A DNA stretch of 64,000 bases, taken from positions 868,001 to 932,000 of the forward strand of contig NZ_CP058215.1 of NCBI RefSeq assembly GCF_013388255.1, written 5' to 3'. Source of the DNA: Methanolobus zinderi (GTDB lineage Archaea > Halobacteriota > Methanosarcinia > Methanosarcinales > Methanosarcinaceae). Shown here piece after piece: positions 16,826 to 27,280 of this stretch. The notes under the pieces are model-generated. The model saw only the letters and a list, made by a program, of their open reading frames with translations, made no database searches and had not been told where the DNA came from. The position numbers and the translations under genes are program-made. Each line of letters starts with the position of its first letter. Positions within the stretch are counted from its first letter, which is position 1.

Positions 16826-17741
16826 TCCGTATTTCACTTTCGCATTCAACATATTCGGGAACTATTTCACAAGGAAGAGACTTGAATATTTCGATCTGCG
16901 GCATAACCTGCTGAAAAACAGGATGGATATAGCATATGATGCCTATCTTTCAGGCGCAGTACTGACTTCCATAATAGGTTCGCTTGTTGCATTAATAGGC
17001 TTTATATTAATAATTACATTCATTGGGGTTCCCGAATTCAGGGCAACAAGATTGACCTTTCCTGCATGGTTTGCGCCATATCTGGAGTACAAATCCCTGC
17101 TAATAGCGTTAGTTGGCGCAGTCGTAATCACAATTGTGGTTTTCATTGTAATCTATCAATTGTTCCTGCTCTATCCTGTATTGATGTCAAGCGACAGGAA
17201 ACGACGAATAGATATAATGCTTCCTTATGCGGTCAACTATATGTCCGCCATGTCCGGAGCAGGTGTATTTCCTGCAGACCTTTTCAGGTCTCTTGCAAGT
17301 AATCCCATCTATGGTGAGGTTTCTGTTGAATGTCGTTATATGGTGCGTGACCTTGAAGTTCTTGGTACGGACCTTGTAACCGCCATGAAGAACCTTTCGT
17401 TGACAACTCCGTCTCTGATGTTGCAGGATTTCCTGCAGGGAGCAATAACGGTTGTAACTTCAGGAGGAGAACTTGAGACCTATTTCGAGATAAAGACAGA
17501 ACAGTATCTTCTGGAAAACAGACAGCGTCAAAAAGAGTTTCTGGAGACACTGGGCCTTCTTGGAGAGACATATGTCACTGCCTTTGTGGCCGGACCTCTT
17601 TTCCTGATAGTGGTTATATCGATCATGTCTATCATGGGTAATGCGCAGATGATCTTTCTGTATCTGATAATCTATGCCATCATCCCGATTGGTAGCATTA
17701 TGTATGTTATCCTTATAAGCAGTATGACTCCGGAGACCTGA
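16818..17741 (+). CDS. TadB/TadC-type pilus platform membrane protein, first copy
   Basis: The 307-residue integral membrane protein has a pair of hydrophobic segments near residues 35-65 and 85-115, then a cytoplasmic helical region with LPYAVNYMSAMSGAGVFPADLFRSLA. That is the type II secretion F domain signature. Two more membrane segments lie near 255-305. GspF/TadC proteins form the inner-membrane platform turned by the ATPase. It overlaps the ATPase gene by eight bases and is followed two bases later by a paralogue. Two adjacent platform proteins are typical of Tad (TadB plus TadC) and of some archaeal pilus loci. Confidence 0.87.
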   Translation: MVNPYFTFAFNIFGNYFTRKRLEYFDLRHNLLKNRMDIAYDAYLSGAVLTSIIGSLVALIGFILIITFIGVPEFRATRLTFPAWFAPYLEYKSLLIALVGAVVITIVVFIVIYQLFLLYPVLMSSDRKRRIDIMLPYAVNYMSAMSGAGVFPADLFRSLASNPIYGEVSVECRYMVRDLEVLGTDLVTAMKNLSLTTPSLMLQDFLQGAITVVTSGGELETYFEIKTEQYLLENRQRQKEFLETLGLLGETYVTAFVAGPLFLIVVISIMSIMGNAQMIFLYLIIYAIIPIGSIMYVILISSMTPET

Positions 17742-17743
17742 TT

Positions 17744-18736
17744 ATGAAGTTCAAGGAATTATTCAAGAAAGACCTGCATCCTGCTGAAGTGAGCCTTACT
17801 GAGGAGGAGTTGTGTGCACTTGAAGACTCCATGGTCGCCAGGAAAATGGAAGATTCAAAGAAATTTGTGGTCTTTAAAGAATTCCTCAAAAGTCCCGGAA
17901 AAACACTTTTCAGGAATCCTGAATATACGTTCATCCTGAGTGTTCCGGTAGCTTTGCTGGTATTTGTTTTCGGAATGTCCATGACATGGGGTACGCCACT
18001 TATAGATGATGTTATCGTTTTTACTGCATTGATAATAATCACGCCTCCTGCCATTGCATATCAGAAGAAGTACAGTAATACTGATAAGATCGAGGAATAT
18101 CTGCCAACTTTTCTGAGGGATATCTCTGAAATGAGCAGGGCCGGCCTGACTCTTCCAAGATCTGTTAATACTGTTTCCAAGGGAGAATACGGGGCCCTGA
18201 CAACAGAAGTCAGGAAGATGGATCTGTCAATGTCGTGGGGTATTTCCTTCGAGCAAACTCTTCAGAACTTTGCAAACAGGGTACCAACTCCCATCATACT
18301 CAGATCCGTATCCCTTATCAACCAGGCAAGCAGGGCCGGAGGTCGTGTCTCATCCGTACTGGAAGCTGCAGCCCGTGATGCAAGGGAAGTCAAACTGCTT
18401 GAGCAGGAAAGACGTGGAAATATGATGGTCTACGTGGTCATCATTTACATGTCGTTCTTTGTCTTCCTTTTTGTAATAGCAATGCTTACCTCCACGTTTG
18501 TCCCCACCATGGCCGAGGCCGGAAGAGCCGCATCTGCAGCAGGTGCCGGTAATCAGTTCATAGGTGCGTTCGACCCTGCTAAGTATACCCGGTTAATGCT
18601 TCATACCGCAGTTATACAGGGTTTCATGAGCGGACTCGTTGCGGGTCAGATGGGTGAGGGAGCTGTGTCCAGAGGACTGAAGCATTCCATAATCATGACA
18701 ATGATAGCATGGATCGTTTTCACATTCCTGATCTGA
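17744..18736 (+). CDS. TadB/TadC-type pilus platform membrane protein, second copy
   Basis: The 330-residue protein has an N-terminal cytoplasmic helix, membrane segments at about 65-85 and 90-110, and the F-domain helices YLPTFLRDISEMSRAGLTLPRSV and VPTPIILRSVSLINQASRAGGRVSSVLEAAARDAREV. Strongly hydrophobic segments at about 225-250 and at the C-terminus complete it. It is the partner of the preceding protein. No prepilin, class III signal peptide or prepilin peptidase is visible in the window, so pilins must be encoded elsewhere. The gene ends ten bases from the convergent fumarase operon. Confidence 0.87.
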   Translation: MKFKELFKKDLHPAEVSLTEEELCALEDSMVARKMEDSKKFVVFKEFLKSPGKTLFRNPEYTFILSVPVALLVFVFGMSMTWGTPLIDDVIVFTALIIITPPAIAYQKKYSNTDKIEEYLPTFLRDISEMSRAGLTLPRSVNTVSKGEYGALTTEVRKMDLSMSWGISFEQTLQNFANRVPTPIILRSVSLINQASRAGGRVSSVLEAAARDAREVKLLEQERRGNMMVYVVIIYMSFFVFLFVIAMLTSTFVPTMAEAGRAASAAGAGNQFIGAFDPAKYTRLMLHTAVIQGFMSGLVAGQMGEGAVSRGLKHSIIMTMIAWIVFTFLI

Positions 18737-18745
18737 TACACAAAA

Positions 18746-19324
18746 TTAGATATTAAGGTCGGAAAGTACCTTTCCGGCCCTTTCTTCTATTTCTGAAAAA
18801 AGGTCACTGCATTTTGTATCAATACCGACTATGAGCGGGCCAAAATTCTCTACCGTAAGTTCCCATACTGCCTCAGGCATCCCCAGATCCAGCCAGTGGA
18901 CGGTCGGCACATCTTTTATATTCTCCGCAGCAAGGGCTGCACATCCTCCGGTGAATGCCAGGTAGACACAGCTATCTTCCAGAGCCTCGCTGACGTTTGT
19001 CATTCCACCTTTTCCTATAAGTGCAAGAACGTTATGTTTTTCCAGAAGCAGTGGTGTCATTTTCGACATACGTGCACTTGTGGTAGGTCCTGCTGCCACA
19101 ACTTCCCATTTTTCTTCTCTTTTCTGCATCAGGGGTCCGCAGTGGTAAATCACAGAACCTTCGAGGTCAAAGGGAAGTTCCTCTCCCTTTTCAGTCAATT
19201 CCAGTATGCGTGCATGGGCTTCATCCCTTGCGGTGAATATAGTTCCTGATATGTAGACAACATCGCCGGTATTGAACTTGAGGATATCCTCTTTCTTTAA
19301 AGGCGTAGTCAGGTGGTATTCCAT
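18746..19324 (-). CDS. fumB: Class I fumarate hydratase, beta subunit
   Basis: The 192-residue protein matches the C-terminal domain of class I fumarases and L-tartrate dehydratase beta subunits: YHLTTPL at the start, [46 protein letters not shown] and the [10 protein letters not shown] segment. With the alpha subunit it interconverts fumarate and malate in the partial TCA cycle of methanogens. Its ATG overlaps the alpha stop codon (TAATG), which indicates coupled translation and a 1:1 product. Tartrate dehydratase is the alternative but is unlikely in this organism. Confidence 0.92.
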   Translation of the reverse strand: MEYHLTTPLKKEDILKFNTGDVVYISGTIFTARDEAHARILELTEKGEELPFDLEGSVIYHCGPLMQKREEKWEVVAAGPTTSARMSKMTPLLLEKHNVLALIGKGGMTNVSEALEDSCVYLAFTGGCAALAAENIKDVPTVHWLDLGMPEAVWELTVENFGPLIVGIDTKCSDLFSEIEERAGKVLSDLNI

Positions 19325-20160
19325 TACTCATCACCTCCAAGTACGGCGGATGCATGCCTGTTGGCCCAGCATTGTATGTTCACCGCAACAGGAAGGGAGG
19401 CTGTATGGCAGAAGGCCTTCTTGACATGTACTGCAAGGGCGGTTGTATCTCCTCCGAGTCCCATGGGTCCGATGCCAAGGGAATTGATATCTACAAGGAT
19501 ATCTTTTTCAAATTCGTTCATTTTATCCATATCTTCCAGCAGGGCTGATTTTGCAAGCCTTGCTGCCTTATCAAATGAACCTCCGATACCCACGCCGACA
19601 ACAACCGGCGGACATGGCTTACCACCGGCATTCAGGATGGTTTCGAGAACAAATCGTTTAATCTCCTCAGTTTCCGTTGGATTGAACATCTTCAGGGCAC
19701 TCATGTTCTCCGAACCCGCACCCTTTGGGGCCACGGTAATCCTGATCCTGTCTCCTTCCACGAAATCGTATTTGATATCGGGAATTCCATCCCCTACGTT
19801 ATCGCCTTTGTTATTGCGGGTGAGGGGGTGCACGGCATTCGGGCGTAAGGGTATGGATTCGGTTGCCTGTCTGACACCTTCGATGATAGCATCCTCCAGA
19901 TCGAAATCAAGTCTGATCTCTCTGCCTATCTCAACAAAAAAGATGAGTATGCCCGTATCCTGGCACATGGGTATTCCGCTTTTGCCGGCGATCTCAATGT
20001 TTTTAAGTATGGCTTCAAGCTGTGCCTTTGCAACAGATGAGGATTCATTTTGCTTTGCAGCTTTCAGGGAGTTCACAACGTCTTCCGGGAGGACGGTTTC
20101 GGCACTTTTCAATATGTCTACGGTGGCACTAACAACATCATTATGGGAAATATCTGACAA
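19324..20160 (-). CDS. fumA: Class I fumarate hydratase, alpha subunit (4Fe-4S)
   Basis: The 278-residue protein is the iron-sulfur half of a two-subunit class I fumarase. The three cluster ligands are visible in [18 protein letters not shown] and NIQCWANRH. It also has [16 protein letters not shown] and [17 protein letters not shown]. The start is TTG 20160, preceded by GGTGAT at suitable spacing; no ATG fits. It is the first gene of the fumA-fumB operon, whose promoter must lie in the AT-rich region beyond 20160. Confidence 0.93.
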   Translation of the reverse strand: MSDISHNDVVSATVDILKSAETVLPEDVVNSLKAAKQNESSSVAKAQLEAILKNIEIAGKSGIPMCQDTGILIFFVEIGREIRLDFDLEDAIIEGVRQATESIPLRPNAVHPLTRNNKGDNVGDGIPDIKYDFVEGDRIRITVAPKGAGSENMSALKMFNPTETEEIKRFVLETILNAGGKPCPPVVVGVGIGGSFDKAARLAKSALLEDMDKMNEFEKDILVDINSLGIGPMGLGGDTTALAVHVKKAFCHTASLPVAVNIQCWANRHASAVLGGDE

Positions 20161-20499
20161 AAAGGATCACCTTTTGATTCTGGCGCAGGAATGGATATTG
20201 GTCTTGAACGCCAGAATAAGTATAATTGTAATAGTCTGTATTTTTTGAATAGAATAAGATCTTATGTTATTTATTTTCCTCTGATTGGGCCTGATTTCAT
20301 CTCAACCTGTTTTTAAAGTGAGTAGTTCAAAATTTAAGTGAATGGTGCAGGGTGTAGTCTCTGTCTCTTTTTTAGTACAAACAAATGCACTCAGAAGGCT
20401 GTATGATACTTTATATTTTTGTATCTAAAAAATAATTTTTTATCATTTGTGTACCTATAATGAATATACACAAAGTGTGGATACGGGCTGGGGAGCAAA
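20161..20499. other. Divergent intergenic region, no gene seen
   Basis: This 339-base, AT-rich stretch lies between the fumarase operon (leftward) and the zinc-ribbon membrane protein (rightward) and must carry both promoters. TATA-like runs occur near 20405-20450 for the right gene, and GGGGAGC just before 20500 may be its ribosome site. A short inverted pair gtgta/tacac brackets 20450-20472. I see no RNA gene or convincing ORF. Confidence 0.45.
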
Positions 20500-21177
20500 A
20501 TGAATTCTGATAAGTTTTATTGTACTGAATGTGGTGCTGAAAATGAGGTCAATAGTAAATACTGCAGGATGTGTGGCACACACCTTTACGCTACTTCAAC
20601 AAAAAAGCCAGGTAATGTCTGGTATCTGCTTCCAATAATCTTCAATATTATTGGAGGAATTATTGCTTATTTTGCAATAAGGAATAAGAATAGACAGATG
20701 GCAAAAAACCTGCTGCAAATTGGATTATTGATTTTTGTGCTTGTTTTTGGATATATTATTTTTTATCCTTATCCTGACACAATTTTAATGAATGTGCAAA
20801 CTCCATCATTGGTTCAAAGTGATCAGGAATTCGATATAGTTGTTAGTATAATGAATAACGGCACTGAACCCCAAATACTAGGGTCTATTGTAATTCCGGA
20901 TGAATATCTGGAGGGTATAGCAATAATCTCTTCAGATCCTCAATTTAAACAGACCTCCAGTACTTTCGGTGAAGAATATCATCACTATGATATTGATATT
21001 CCAGCAGGCAAAGAACAAATAATTACTTTCAAAGCAATAGGAATAAATGCTGGAGTTTTTTCGGCCCGTGTATGGGCTGATACTGCCGGTTATCCGGGGA
21101 TGGACGTTCGTACGGTTGTGAGTAATTCAAATGTATCCACAAATTCGTCTGAAGAATTGGACATTACTGTAGTTTGA
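20500..21177 (+). CDS. Zinc-ribbon membrane protein of unknown function
   Basis: The 225-residue protein begins with a zinc ribbon of two CxxC pairs (FYCTECGAENEVNSKYCRMCG), then a hydrophobic segment at about 40-62 and another at about 75-95. An extracytoplasmic region of beta-sandwich character follows (VQTPSLVQSDQEFDIVVSIMNNGTEPQ), resembling CARDB-like adhesion or repeat domains. The ribbon is common at the N-terminus of archaeal membrane proteins, and no precise role can be given. A GGGGAGC lies eight bases before the ATG. The neighbouring tRNA and broken gene do not suggest a pathway. Confidence 0.7.
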   Translation: MNSDKFYCTECGAENEVNSKYCRMCGTHLYATSTKKPGNVWYLLPIIFNIIGGIIAYFAIRNKNRQMAKNLLQIGLLIFVLVFGYIIFYPYPDTILMNVQTPSLVQSDQEFDIVVSIMNNGTEPQILGSIVIPDEYLEGIAIISSDPQFKQTSSTFGEEYHHYDIDIPAGKEQIITFKAIGINAGVFSARVWADTAGYPGMDVRTVVSNSNVSTNSSEELDITVV

Positions 21178-21244
21178 ATCATTTAGGTATTCAAACTTTA
21201 ATTAAAAGCAAGGTAAGGACTAAAAATCGGCTTTTATGAAAACT

Positions 21245-21330
21245 TGGTGCGGGAGAAGGGATTCGAACCCCCGAACGCCTACGCGAGCAGATCTTGAGTC
21301 TGCCACCGTTGACCGCTTGGTTACTCCCGC
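21245..21330 (-). tRNA. tRNA-Leu (anticodon CAA)
   Basis: On the minus strand the seven-base acceptor stem GCGGGAG pairs with CTCCCGC. The anticodon stem GCAGA/TCTGC encloses the loop CTCAAGA, giving anticodon CAA (leucine codon UUG). A long variable arm (GCGTAGGCGTTCGGG region) and the T-loop GTTCGAATC fit a class II leucine tRNA. The 3' end reads ACCA, so the discriminator A and the CCA tail appear to be encoded. No intron is present. A TATA-like box (attataaat, 21364-21372) lies about 35 bases upstream on the same strand. Confidence 0.96.
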
Positions 21331-21363
21331 ATGTGAGTATTCGGTCTTTGTACAGCGGTATTA

Positions 21364-21372
21364 ATTATAAAT
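21364..21372 (-). promoter_or_regulatory. TATA box of the tRNA-Leu gene
   Basis: The minus strand reads ATTTATAAT here, 34-42 bases before the tRNA 5' end, the distance expected for an archaeal box A with a short leader. This is inferred by position only. Confidence 0.45.
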
Positions 21373-21538
21373 CTATCTGTTGTCCCGTTAATGATTTGTT
21401 GCATCAAGGGTACTGAAAGTAGTATTGTATTCGCGATTTCTATTACGAAAGAATATTCAAAAACGATTAGGTTAAATAGCTGTTCCTCAATAATAACAAC
21501 AAGGGAAAACAGAAACGGAACTATATGTACGAACAAAG

Positions 21539-21785
21539 ATGCGGGGGGGCATTCTTATTAGAAGAAGTAGACTGGATATTACACTTGCTATTCTGAAGAT
21601 CGCAATGAATGGCGCTAAAAAAGACACAGATCGTTTATGGAGCGAACTTAAATTCAACAATAGCAAACAAATATCTTACAAGGCTGGAGGATAAAGAGCT
21701 TATAGAACAGAAAGGTAACATCTTCATTACCACCGACAAAGGCCGGGTCTATAAAGATCTTGCCAGCGAACTGGATGTTCGCTAG
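21539..21785 (+). pseudogene. Winged-helix DNA-binding protein gene with +1 frameshift in an A run
   Basis: From ATG 21539 one frame reads MRGGILIRRSRLDITLAILKIAMNGAKK and then diverges. The next frame continues KKTQIVYGANLNSTIANKYL and ends DLASELDVR at the TAG 21783-21785. Joined, these give an 81-residue protein of the archaeal winged-helix family whose hallmark is NGAKKTQIMYGANLS. The break lies at six A residues, 21617-21622, and removal of one A restores the family sequence. It may be a decayed gene, a sequencing error in the homopolymer, or frameshifting at an A6 slippery site. Neither half alone makes a full winged helix. Confidence 0.75.
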
Positions 21786-21823
21786 CTGCACGACCAAATT
21801 TAAAACGATCTTAAAAACTTATT

Positions 21824-22285
21824 TTACACAAGTCCAAGCATGCTTGACAGTTTAAGCAGGACGTTTGCTACCTGGAATTTGATACTGTCAACAAGGCCCA
21901 CGGGTTCGATCACGATATCGCCGTTTTCCATTGCATCAATGAATATTCCCAGTGGATTCTCTGAATTCATTAGTTGCTGAACGGTACTCTCCTTTGCGGT
22001 CACTTCGAGAGTAGCTCCGATGTTCTCTTCAGGTTCTATCTGCTCGAAGGTTGTTATCCTGGCATTTTCAGTAACTGCTTTGATGTGTAGCTCTGAGCCA
22101 TCATTCATCTCTATGATCAGATAGATAATCTCGTTACCGAGCATGTTCTGGAGCGCAGAGGGTACCTGGCTTGCATTCTCATTGTATTCGTTGACCTTCA
22201 TATCAAGATCGCTAAAAATATCAGCGCTTGCGGGCTGCATAAAGATCGCTGCCAAAAGCAAAACTGTCAGTAGTATCTTTTTCAT
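21824..22285 (-). CDS. Secreted protein of unknown function
   Basis: The 153-residue protein opens with a clear Sec signal peptide: KK, a hydrophobic core ILLTVLLLAAIFM, and a likely cleavage after PASA. The mature part is acidic and of mixed alpha/beta type, with IIYLIIEMNDGSELHIKAVTENARI and a C-terminal hydrophobic stretch VANVLLKLSSMLGLV that could be a weak membrane anchor. Such proteins are common in Methanosarcinaceae and resemble SCP2-like lipid-binding folds in pattern, but I cannot assign a family. The ATG is preceded by GAGAGGT. Confidence 0.65.
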   Translation of the reverse strand: MKKILLTVLLLAAIFMQPASADIFSDLDMKVNEYNENASQVPSALQNMLGNEIIYLIIEMNDGSELHIKAVTENARITTFEQIEPEENIGATLEVTAKESTVQQLMNSENPLGIFIDAMENGDIVIEPVGLVDSIKFQVANVLLKLSSMLGLV

Positions 22286-22451
22286 CTTATACCTCTCAAT
22301 CTTTTTCAGGAAATCATTTGATATTGTATATATATGTTTTAATTATATATTAAATATTAATCTGTAGCTTTTATATCATAACAATATCTTTTAAGCTTTG
22401 AGTGCGTACACGCATAGATCACAATTCATATTCCAAAACAGAGGTAGCTAA

Positions 22452-25400
22452 GTGGGCGAAATAGTAGTCAGCGACTCCATGAAGGCTTATTTTGAAAGGC
22501 TTGAGTCCAGACTCCGGCGTGAGATCGAGATTGCCAATAGTGCACGTTCAAAGGGCAAGGACCCCAAACCCCAGATCGAGATTCCCCTTGCCAAGGACCT
22601 TGCGGACAGGGTCGAGAACCTGATAGGTGTCAAAGGTGTTGCCGAGGAGATACGCAAGTTCGAGGAGAGCATGTCACGTGAGGAAGGAGCCCTTGCGATC
22701 GGTAAGGCGGTAGCTGAAGGTGTTGTAGGCGAGTTTTCTTCAAGGGCCGAGGCAATCGAAGCTGCTATTCGTGTGTCAGTTGCAATGCTTACGGAAGGTG
22801 TTGTGGCCGCTCCCATTGAAGGTATCGACCGCGTGGATATCGACAAGAACGATGACGGCAGCGAATTCATAAGGATATATTATGCAGGACCCATACGCAG
22901 TGCGGGAGGTACCGCGCAGGCATTGTCTGTACTTGTGGGTGATTATGTAAGACGTGCCGTTGGCATAGACCGGTTCAAGCCACGTAAGGAAGAGGTTGAA
23001 AGATACGTGGAGGAGATCCTGCTTTACAGACGTGTTGCCACCCTGCAGTATACGCCTTCCGAGGCAGAGATCCGGCTTATAGTTGAGAACTGCCCCATCT
23101 GCCTTGACGGGGAACCAACAGAGGCTGAAGAGGTGGAAGGTTACCGTAATCTGGAGAGGATACCAACCAACAGGGTACGTGGAGGAATGGCTCTTGTACT
23201 TGCGGAAGGTCTTGCCTTGAAAGCTCCCAAGGTACAGAAGCACGTAAAGAAGCTGGAAATGGATGGCTGGGAGTGGCTGGATCAGATCATCTCAGGCCCC
23301 AAAGGAGGGGGCGATGATTCGAAGGAAGAATCAAAGGGAATAAAACCCAAGGAAAAATACCTTGCAGATCTGATAGCAGGCAGGCCGGTGTTCTCTCACC
23401 CCATGCGTCCGGGAGGTTTCAGGCTCAGGTACGGACGCTCACGAAACACATCCTTTGCAGCAGCCGGAATAAGCCCTGCAAGCATGGTCCTGCTTGACAG
23501 CTTTATAGTTGCAGGGACCCAGTTGAAGGTGGAGAGACCTGGCAAGGCCGCAGGCATGGCTCCCGTGGATTCACTTGAAGGTCCGACAGTACGCCTGAGG
23601 TCCGGGGATGTGATACGGGTAGATGATGAGGAACTTGCCTATGAGTTACACCCTGAGGTAGAATACATTATAGATATAGGTGAAATTCTCATCAACTACG
23701 GGGATTTCCTTGAAAACAACCATCCGCTGATCCCTGCTTCCTACTGCATTGAATGGTGGATGCAGGAGTATGAAAAGATAGCCCCTGAAGATAAGATCGA
23801 TATTTCTGTTCTCAGGGATCCGTCACAGGAACTTGCACTTGATATCTGTAAGAAGTATAGTGTACCGCTTCATCCGAAATTCACGTATCTCTGGCATGAT
23901 ATCAGGATCGAGGAACTTGAAGCGTTATCGTCATTTGTTTCTGAAAATGGGTCTGTGGATGATGGGGTGTCATGTATCACACTACCTTACAAGCTGGCAG
24001 TTGAGAAGGAAATAAAGACAATACTTGAGAACCTTCTTGTGCTGCACAGAGTTGAAAACGACAAAATCTCCATAAAGGATCCTCTGCCCTTTATCAGATG
24101 TCTCGGAATTGATGATAATCTGAACAGAACATGGGACTGCCTTCCATCGGATGATATACTTGAGGCGGTATGCGGGATCAGCGGTCTGATCGTCCGTGCC
24201 CGGGCTCCTATGAGGATCGGGGCAAGGATGGGCCGTCCGGAAAAGTCCAACAGACGAAAGATGTCACCTGCCCCGCACGCACTGTTTCCCATAGGTGAGG
24301 CCGGCGGAAATACCAGAAAAATGGAGACAGCAGCCTCTTATAAATCTTCCATGAATGGCAAGGTCGGTCATATCCGTGTTGAGATCGGCAACAGGATCTG
24401 TCCTTCCTGCGGACAGAACAGCTATGAACACAGGTGTGACTGCGGGGAATTCACTGTTCCCAGATTGTCCTGTCCCAGATGCGGTATCGCAGTACAGAAG
24501 GAAGAATGTCCAAAATGCGGAACCAAGACCACCTGTGTTAAGATGCAGAACCTTGATTTCAAGACAATTTACCAGAAGGCCTTCCAGAAACTGGGCGAAA
24601 GGGATAATATAGAACTCAAGGGCGTCAAGCGCATGATGTCAAGGCACATGACACCCGAACCTCTTGAGAAGGGCATACTCAGGGCAAAATACAAGCTGTT
24701 CACCTTCAAGGATGGTACGGTCAGATATGATATGTCGGATATCCCTCTGACACACATCCGTCCCGACGAGTTGAGTGTACCGGTATCAAAACTAAAGGAG
24801 ATAGGCTATACCGAGGATATCTATGGCAATCCGCTGGAGCGTGACGACCAGATAATATGCCTTAAAGTACAGGATCTTGTTGTTTCACATAACTGTGCCG
24901 AATATCTTTTACGGACGATGCAGTACATTGACGATCTTCTGGTCAAATACTACGGTGAGGAGCCATATTACAATGCAAAGACCGTTGACGATATGGTAGG
25001 TGCCATGCTCATGGGACTTGCGCCGCATACATCGGCAGGTGTACTCGGAAGACTTGTCGGTTTTACCAAGGCATCTGTGGGATATGCTCATCCTTTCTTC
25101 CATGCTGCAAAGAGGCGTAACTGTGACGGGGATGAGGACTGTGTCATGCTGCTACTTGACGGCCTGCTCAACTTCTCCCGTGATTACCTTCCCGAGAAGA
25201 GGGGAGGGAAAATGGACGCACCCCTTGTGCTCACGACCAGGATAGATCCCAGCGAGGTTGATAAGGAAGCACACAATATCGATGTTTGTGATCACTATCC
25301 ACTGGAGTTCTATGAGGCAACGCTGGAATATACCAACCCCAAGGATTTTGAAGAAAAGATCGACCTGGTAAGCGGCAGACTTGGTACGCCCCTGCAGTAT

Positions 25401-25874
25401 GATAATTTCATGTTCACACACCATACTTCCGATATTGCAGCCGGGCCGCTGAACAGTGCCTATAAGACACTGGGAAGCATGGTGGAAAAGATGGATGCCC
25501 AGCTTGCGCTTGCTGATAAGATACGTGCTGTTGATGCTCCCAATGTTGCTGAAAGGGTGCTTATCTCGCATTTCCTTCCTGACATGTTCGGAAATCTGCG
25601 GGCTTTCTCACGTCAGGGGACCAGGTGTCTCAAATGTGCGGCTAAGTTCAGAAGACCTCCTCTGACAGGAATCTGTCCGAAATGCGGTGGTAAGGTAATC
25701 CTTACCGTTCACGAAGGTGCTGTCAAGAAATACCTTGAGGTATCCAAGCTGGTTGCGAAAAAATATAATGTTTCCAATTACACCAAGCAGAGAATAGATC
25801 TGATAGGCCTTGACATTCAGTCACTTTTCGAGAACGACAAGGCCAAACAGATGGATCTGATGGAATTTATGTAA
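22452..25874 (+). CDS. polC: DNA polymerase D large subunit DP2
   Basis: This 1140-residue protein is the catalytic subunit of the archaeal replicative polymerase D. Visible landmarks are [23 protein letters not shown] near 140, [22 protein letters not shown], a cysteine-rich zinc region ([15 protein letters not shown]...CPRC...CPKC) near 650-700, and the catalytic NCDGDED with D892 and D894. A C-terminal zinc ribbon (CLKC...CPKC) follows. The last residues KQMDLMEFM resemble the PIP-like tail that binds PCNA or primase in other DP2 proteins. No intein is present, although DP2 often holds one in other archaea. The start is GTG 22452 after GAGGTAG. Confidence 0.97.
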   Translation: MGEIVVSDSMKAYFERLESRLRREIEIANSARSKGKDPKPQIEIPLAKDLADRVENLIGVKGVAEEIRKFEESMSREEGALAIGKAVAEGVVGEFSSRAEAIEAAIRVSVAMLTEGVVAAPIEGIDRVDIDKNDDGSEFIRIYYAGPIRSAGGTAQALSVLVGDYVRRAVGIDRFKPRKEEVERYVEEILLYRRVATLQYTPSEAEIRLIVENCPICLDGEPTEAEEVEGYRNLERIPTNRVRGGMALVLAEGLALKAPKVQKHVKKLEMDGWEWLDQIISGPKGGGDDSKEESKGIKPKEKYLADLIAGRPVFSHPMRPGGFRLRYGRSRNTSFAAAGISPASMVLLDSFIVAGTQLKVERPGKAAGMAPVDSLEGPTVRLRSGDVIRVDDEELAYELHPEVEYIIDIGEILINYGDFLENNHPLIPASYCIEWWMQEYEKIAPEDKIDISVLRDPSQELALDICKKYSVPLHPKFTYLWHDIRIEELEALSSFVSENGSVDDGVSCITLPYKLAVEKEIKTILENLLVLHRVENDKISIKDPLPFIRCLGIDDNLNRTWDCLPSDDILEAVCGISGLIVRARAPMRIGARMGRPEKSNRRKMSPAPHALFPIGEAGGNTRKMETAASYKSSMNGKVGHIRVEIGNRICPSCGQNSYEHRCDCGEFTVPRLSCPRCGIAVQKEECPKCGTKTTCVKMQNLDFKTIYQKAFQKLGERDNIELKGVKRMMSRHMTPEPLEKGILRAKYKLFTFKDGTVRYDMSDIPLTHIRPDELSVPVSKLKEIGYTEDIYGNPLERDDQIICLKVQDLVVSHNCAEYLLRTMQYIDDLLVKYYGEEPYYNAKTVDDMVGAMLMGLAPHTSAGVLGRLVGFTKASVGYAHPFFHAAKRRNCDGDEDCVMLLLDGLLNFSRDYLPEKRGGKMDAPLVLTTRIDPSEVDKEAHNIDVCDHYPLEFYEATLEYTNPKDFEEKIDLVSGRLGTPLQYDNFMFTHHTSDIAAGPLNSAYKTLGSMVEKMDAQLALADKIRAVDAPNVAERVLISHFLPDMFGNLRAFSRQGTRCLKCAAKFRRPPLTGICPKCGGKVILTVHEGAVKKYLEVSKLVAKKYNVSNYTKQRIDLIGLDIQSLFENDKAKQMDLMEFM

Positions 25875-25879
25875 CACCT

Positions 25880-27112
25880 TTATTCGGATTCAAGTCCGTA
25901 TGCGTTTATTCCCTGTATGAGCTCGGTGAATTGCTCTATTTCAAATTCAAGTACTTCCTGTTTTGTCATTCCTATGGACATTTCCCCGTCATAGGAAAGC
26001 ATATCCGGTCCCCTGCGAACGAACCTGTCCACGCCGTCACGCGAGAGCACCTTCTTTGCCTCGGGATCGTGCACAAATGCCCTGCCGGGAAGTATGACAG
26101 TTTCCCTGACATCGGTCAGGTCAAGTTCCTGCAGGTCATCGATTGTCATCAGGCAGCCAATATCCTTTCCGACAGGTACGACATTGACGTTACTACCCAG
26201 TTTTTCGAACACAGTTGCAAGCCTGTCAGCCGCAGCCCTGCTTGTAAGCAAGGTAGCTTCCTTGGTGACCTCTGGAAGTCTGGCAAGTGCTTCTTTTTCA
26301 TTCCTGATGGCAAAGGGTGAGCCGATAAGCGGGTCCTCAAGGGGTGTTCCTGTGATCCTCATGTTGTATTTTTCCGCTGCCCTATGGACGATATCGGTGA
26401 ATTCCTCGATACTGTGTGTCTCTATACCTTCCATTATCGGTGAGTTTTCAAGTATAAGTCCCTCATCCCGGCTGTTGGCAAAACGCATGAGTATAGTTCC
26501 CTTTGCACCCATTTCTTCAAGGTCATCAAGTGTCTTTTCAAGCACTGCCCCGTCATTTATTCCCGGTACCACCACAACGGCAGCATAGACATCACATTCT
26601 GCACAGAAATCTCTTAGGACCTGCAGGGATGCCTCGGGTTCTGGATCGTTCATGTATTTTCCTCTGATCTCAGGGTCAGTTGAAAATACTGTGAATGTTA
26701 CTTCGGTCACACCATAGTTCACATAGAACTCTGCTTCATTGCCTTCACTGAATCCCTTTCCACTGGTGTATCCAAGGTGAATGGGCAGGCCGAACTGTGC
26801 AAGGTTGGCAACAAGTGGCATGAGTTCGGGATAGCAACTGACATCCCCTCCGCCACTGACGGTGATCTTATCGATCTTCCCTGAGCTGAAATTGATCTTC
26901 TGGTAGGTTTCCTGGAATACGTATTGTGCAGGCTTGAATCCTGAATAGGCTTCCTTTACACCTCTTGTGCAGTAATCGCAACCTTTCTGGAAGGGAAAAC
27001 AGTATTTGCAACCAAAAGGCTGTACTTCCTTTACCTTCTTAAAATAACAATAGGTGCAGAATCCCTTGCAGTCGATGCCTGGATTCCCACCCACGTCTGC
27101 CGTGATTTCCAT
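25880..27112 (-). CDS. mmp10: Methyl-coenzyme M reductase arginine methyltransferase Mmp10 (radical SAM)
   Basis: The 410-residue protein has the radical SAM cluster CX3CX2C as CKGFCTYC (C15, C19, C22) and an extra cysteine set [14 protein letters not shown]. It also shows [12 protein letters not shown] and, near the C-terminus, the segments [13 protein letters not shown] and [11 protein letters not shown]. This is methanogenesis marker protein 10, known to C-methylate the active-site arginine of McrA, using cobalamin and SAM. The target arginine is present in the mcrA gene of this window (R286). It is divergent from mcrB with a 327-base shared control region, and it ends five bases from polC, which converges on it. 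Confidence 0.95.
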   Translation of the reverse strand: MEITADVGGNPGIDCKGFCTYCYFKKVKEVQPFGCKYCFPFQKGCDYCTRGVKEAYSGFKPAQYVFQETYQKINFSSGKIDKITVSGGGDVSCYPELMPLVANLAQFGLPIHLGYTSGKGFSEGNEAEFYVNYGVTEVTFTVFSTDPEIRGKYMNDPEPEASLQVLRDFCAECDVYAAVVVVPGINDGAVLEKTLDDLEEMGAKGTILMRFANSRDEGLILENSPIMEGIETHSIEEFTDIVHRAAEKYNMRITGTPLEDPLIGSPFAIRNEKEALARLPEVTKEATLLTSRAAADRLATVFEKLGSNVNVVPVGKDIGCLMTIDDLQELDLTDVRETVILPGRAFVHDPEAKKVLSRDGVDRFVRRGPDMLSYDGEMSIGMTKQEVLEFEIEQFTELIQGINAYGLESE

Positions 27113-27280
27113 AATGGTTTTTACATAATGTATGTCTTACTTAAGTCTTTGTGGCAAACAGGTATCATCTGAAAATGATTCGAAGTTCCGTCATGCCTTT
27201 GCCATCATATTAAATTATTTTATTGAAAAAATTAATTCCGTCATCGGCGGTTACTGAACTTTGCCTGGCATGATGCAAAA

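Noticed and set aside
19313-20248. 311-codon plus-strand frame opposite fumA
   Set aside because: It is a shadow of the fumarase alpha gene, low in complexity (Ser/Pro/Thr) and without a ribosome site.
21245-21330. Intron or attachment site in tRNA-Leu
   Set aside because: The anticodon loop is seven bases and continuous, and no direct repeat of the 3' end was found near the gene or at the casposon ends.
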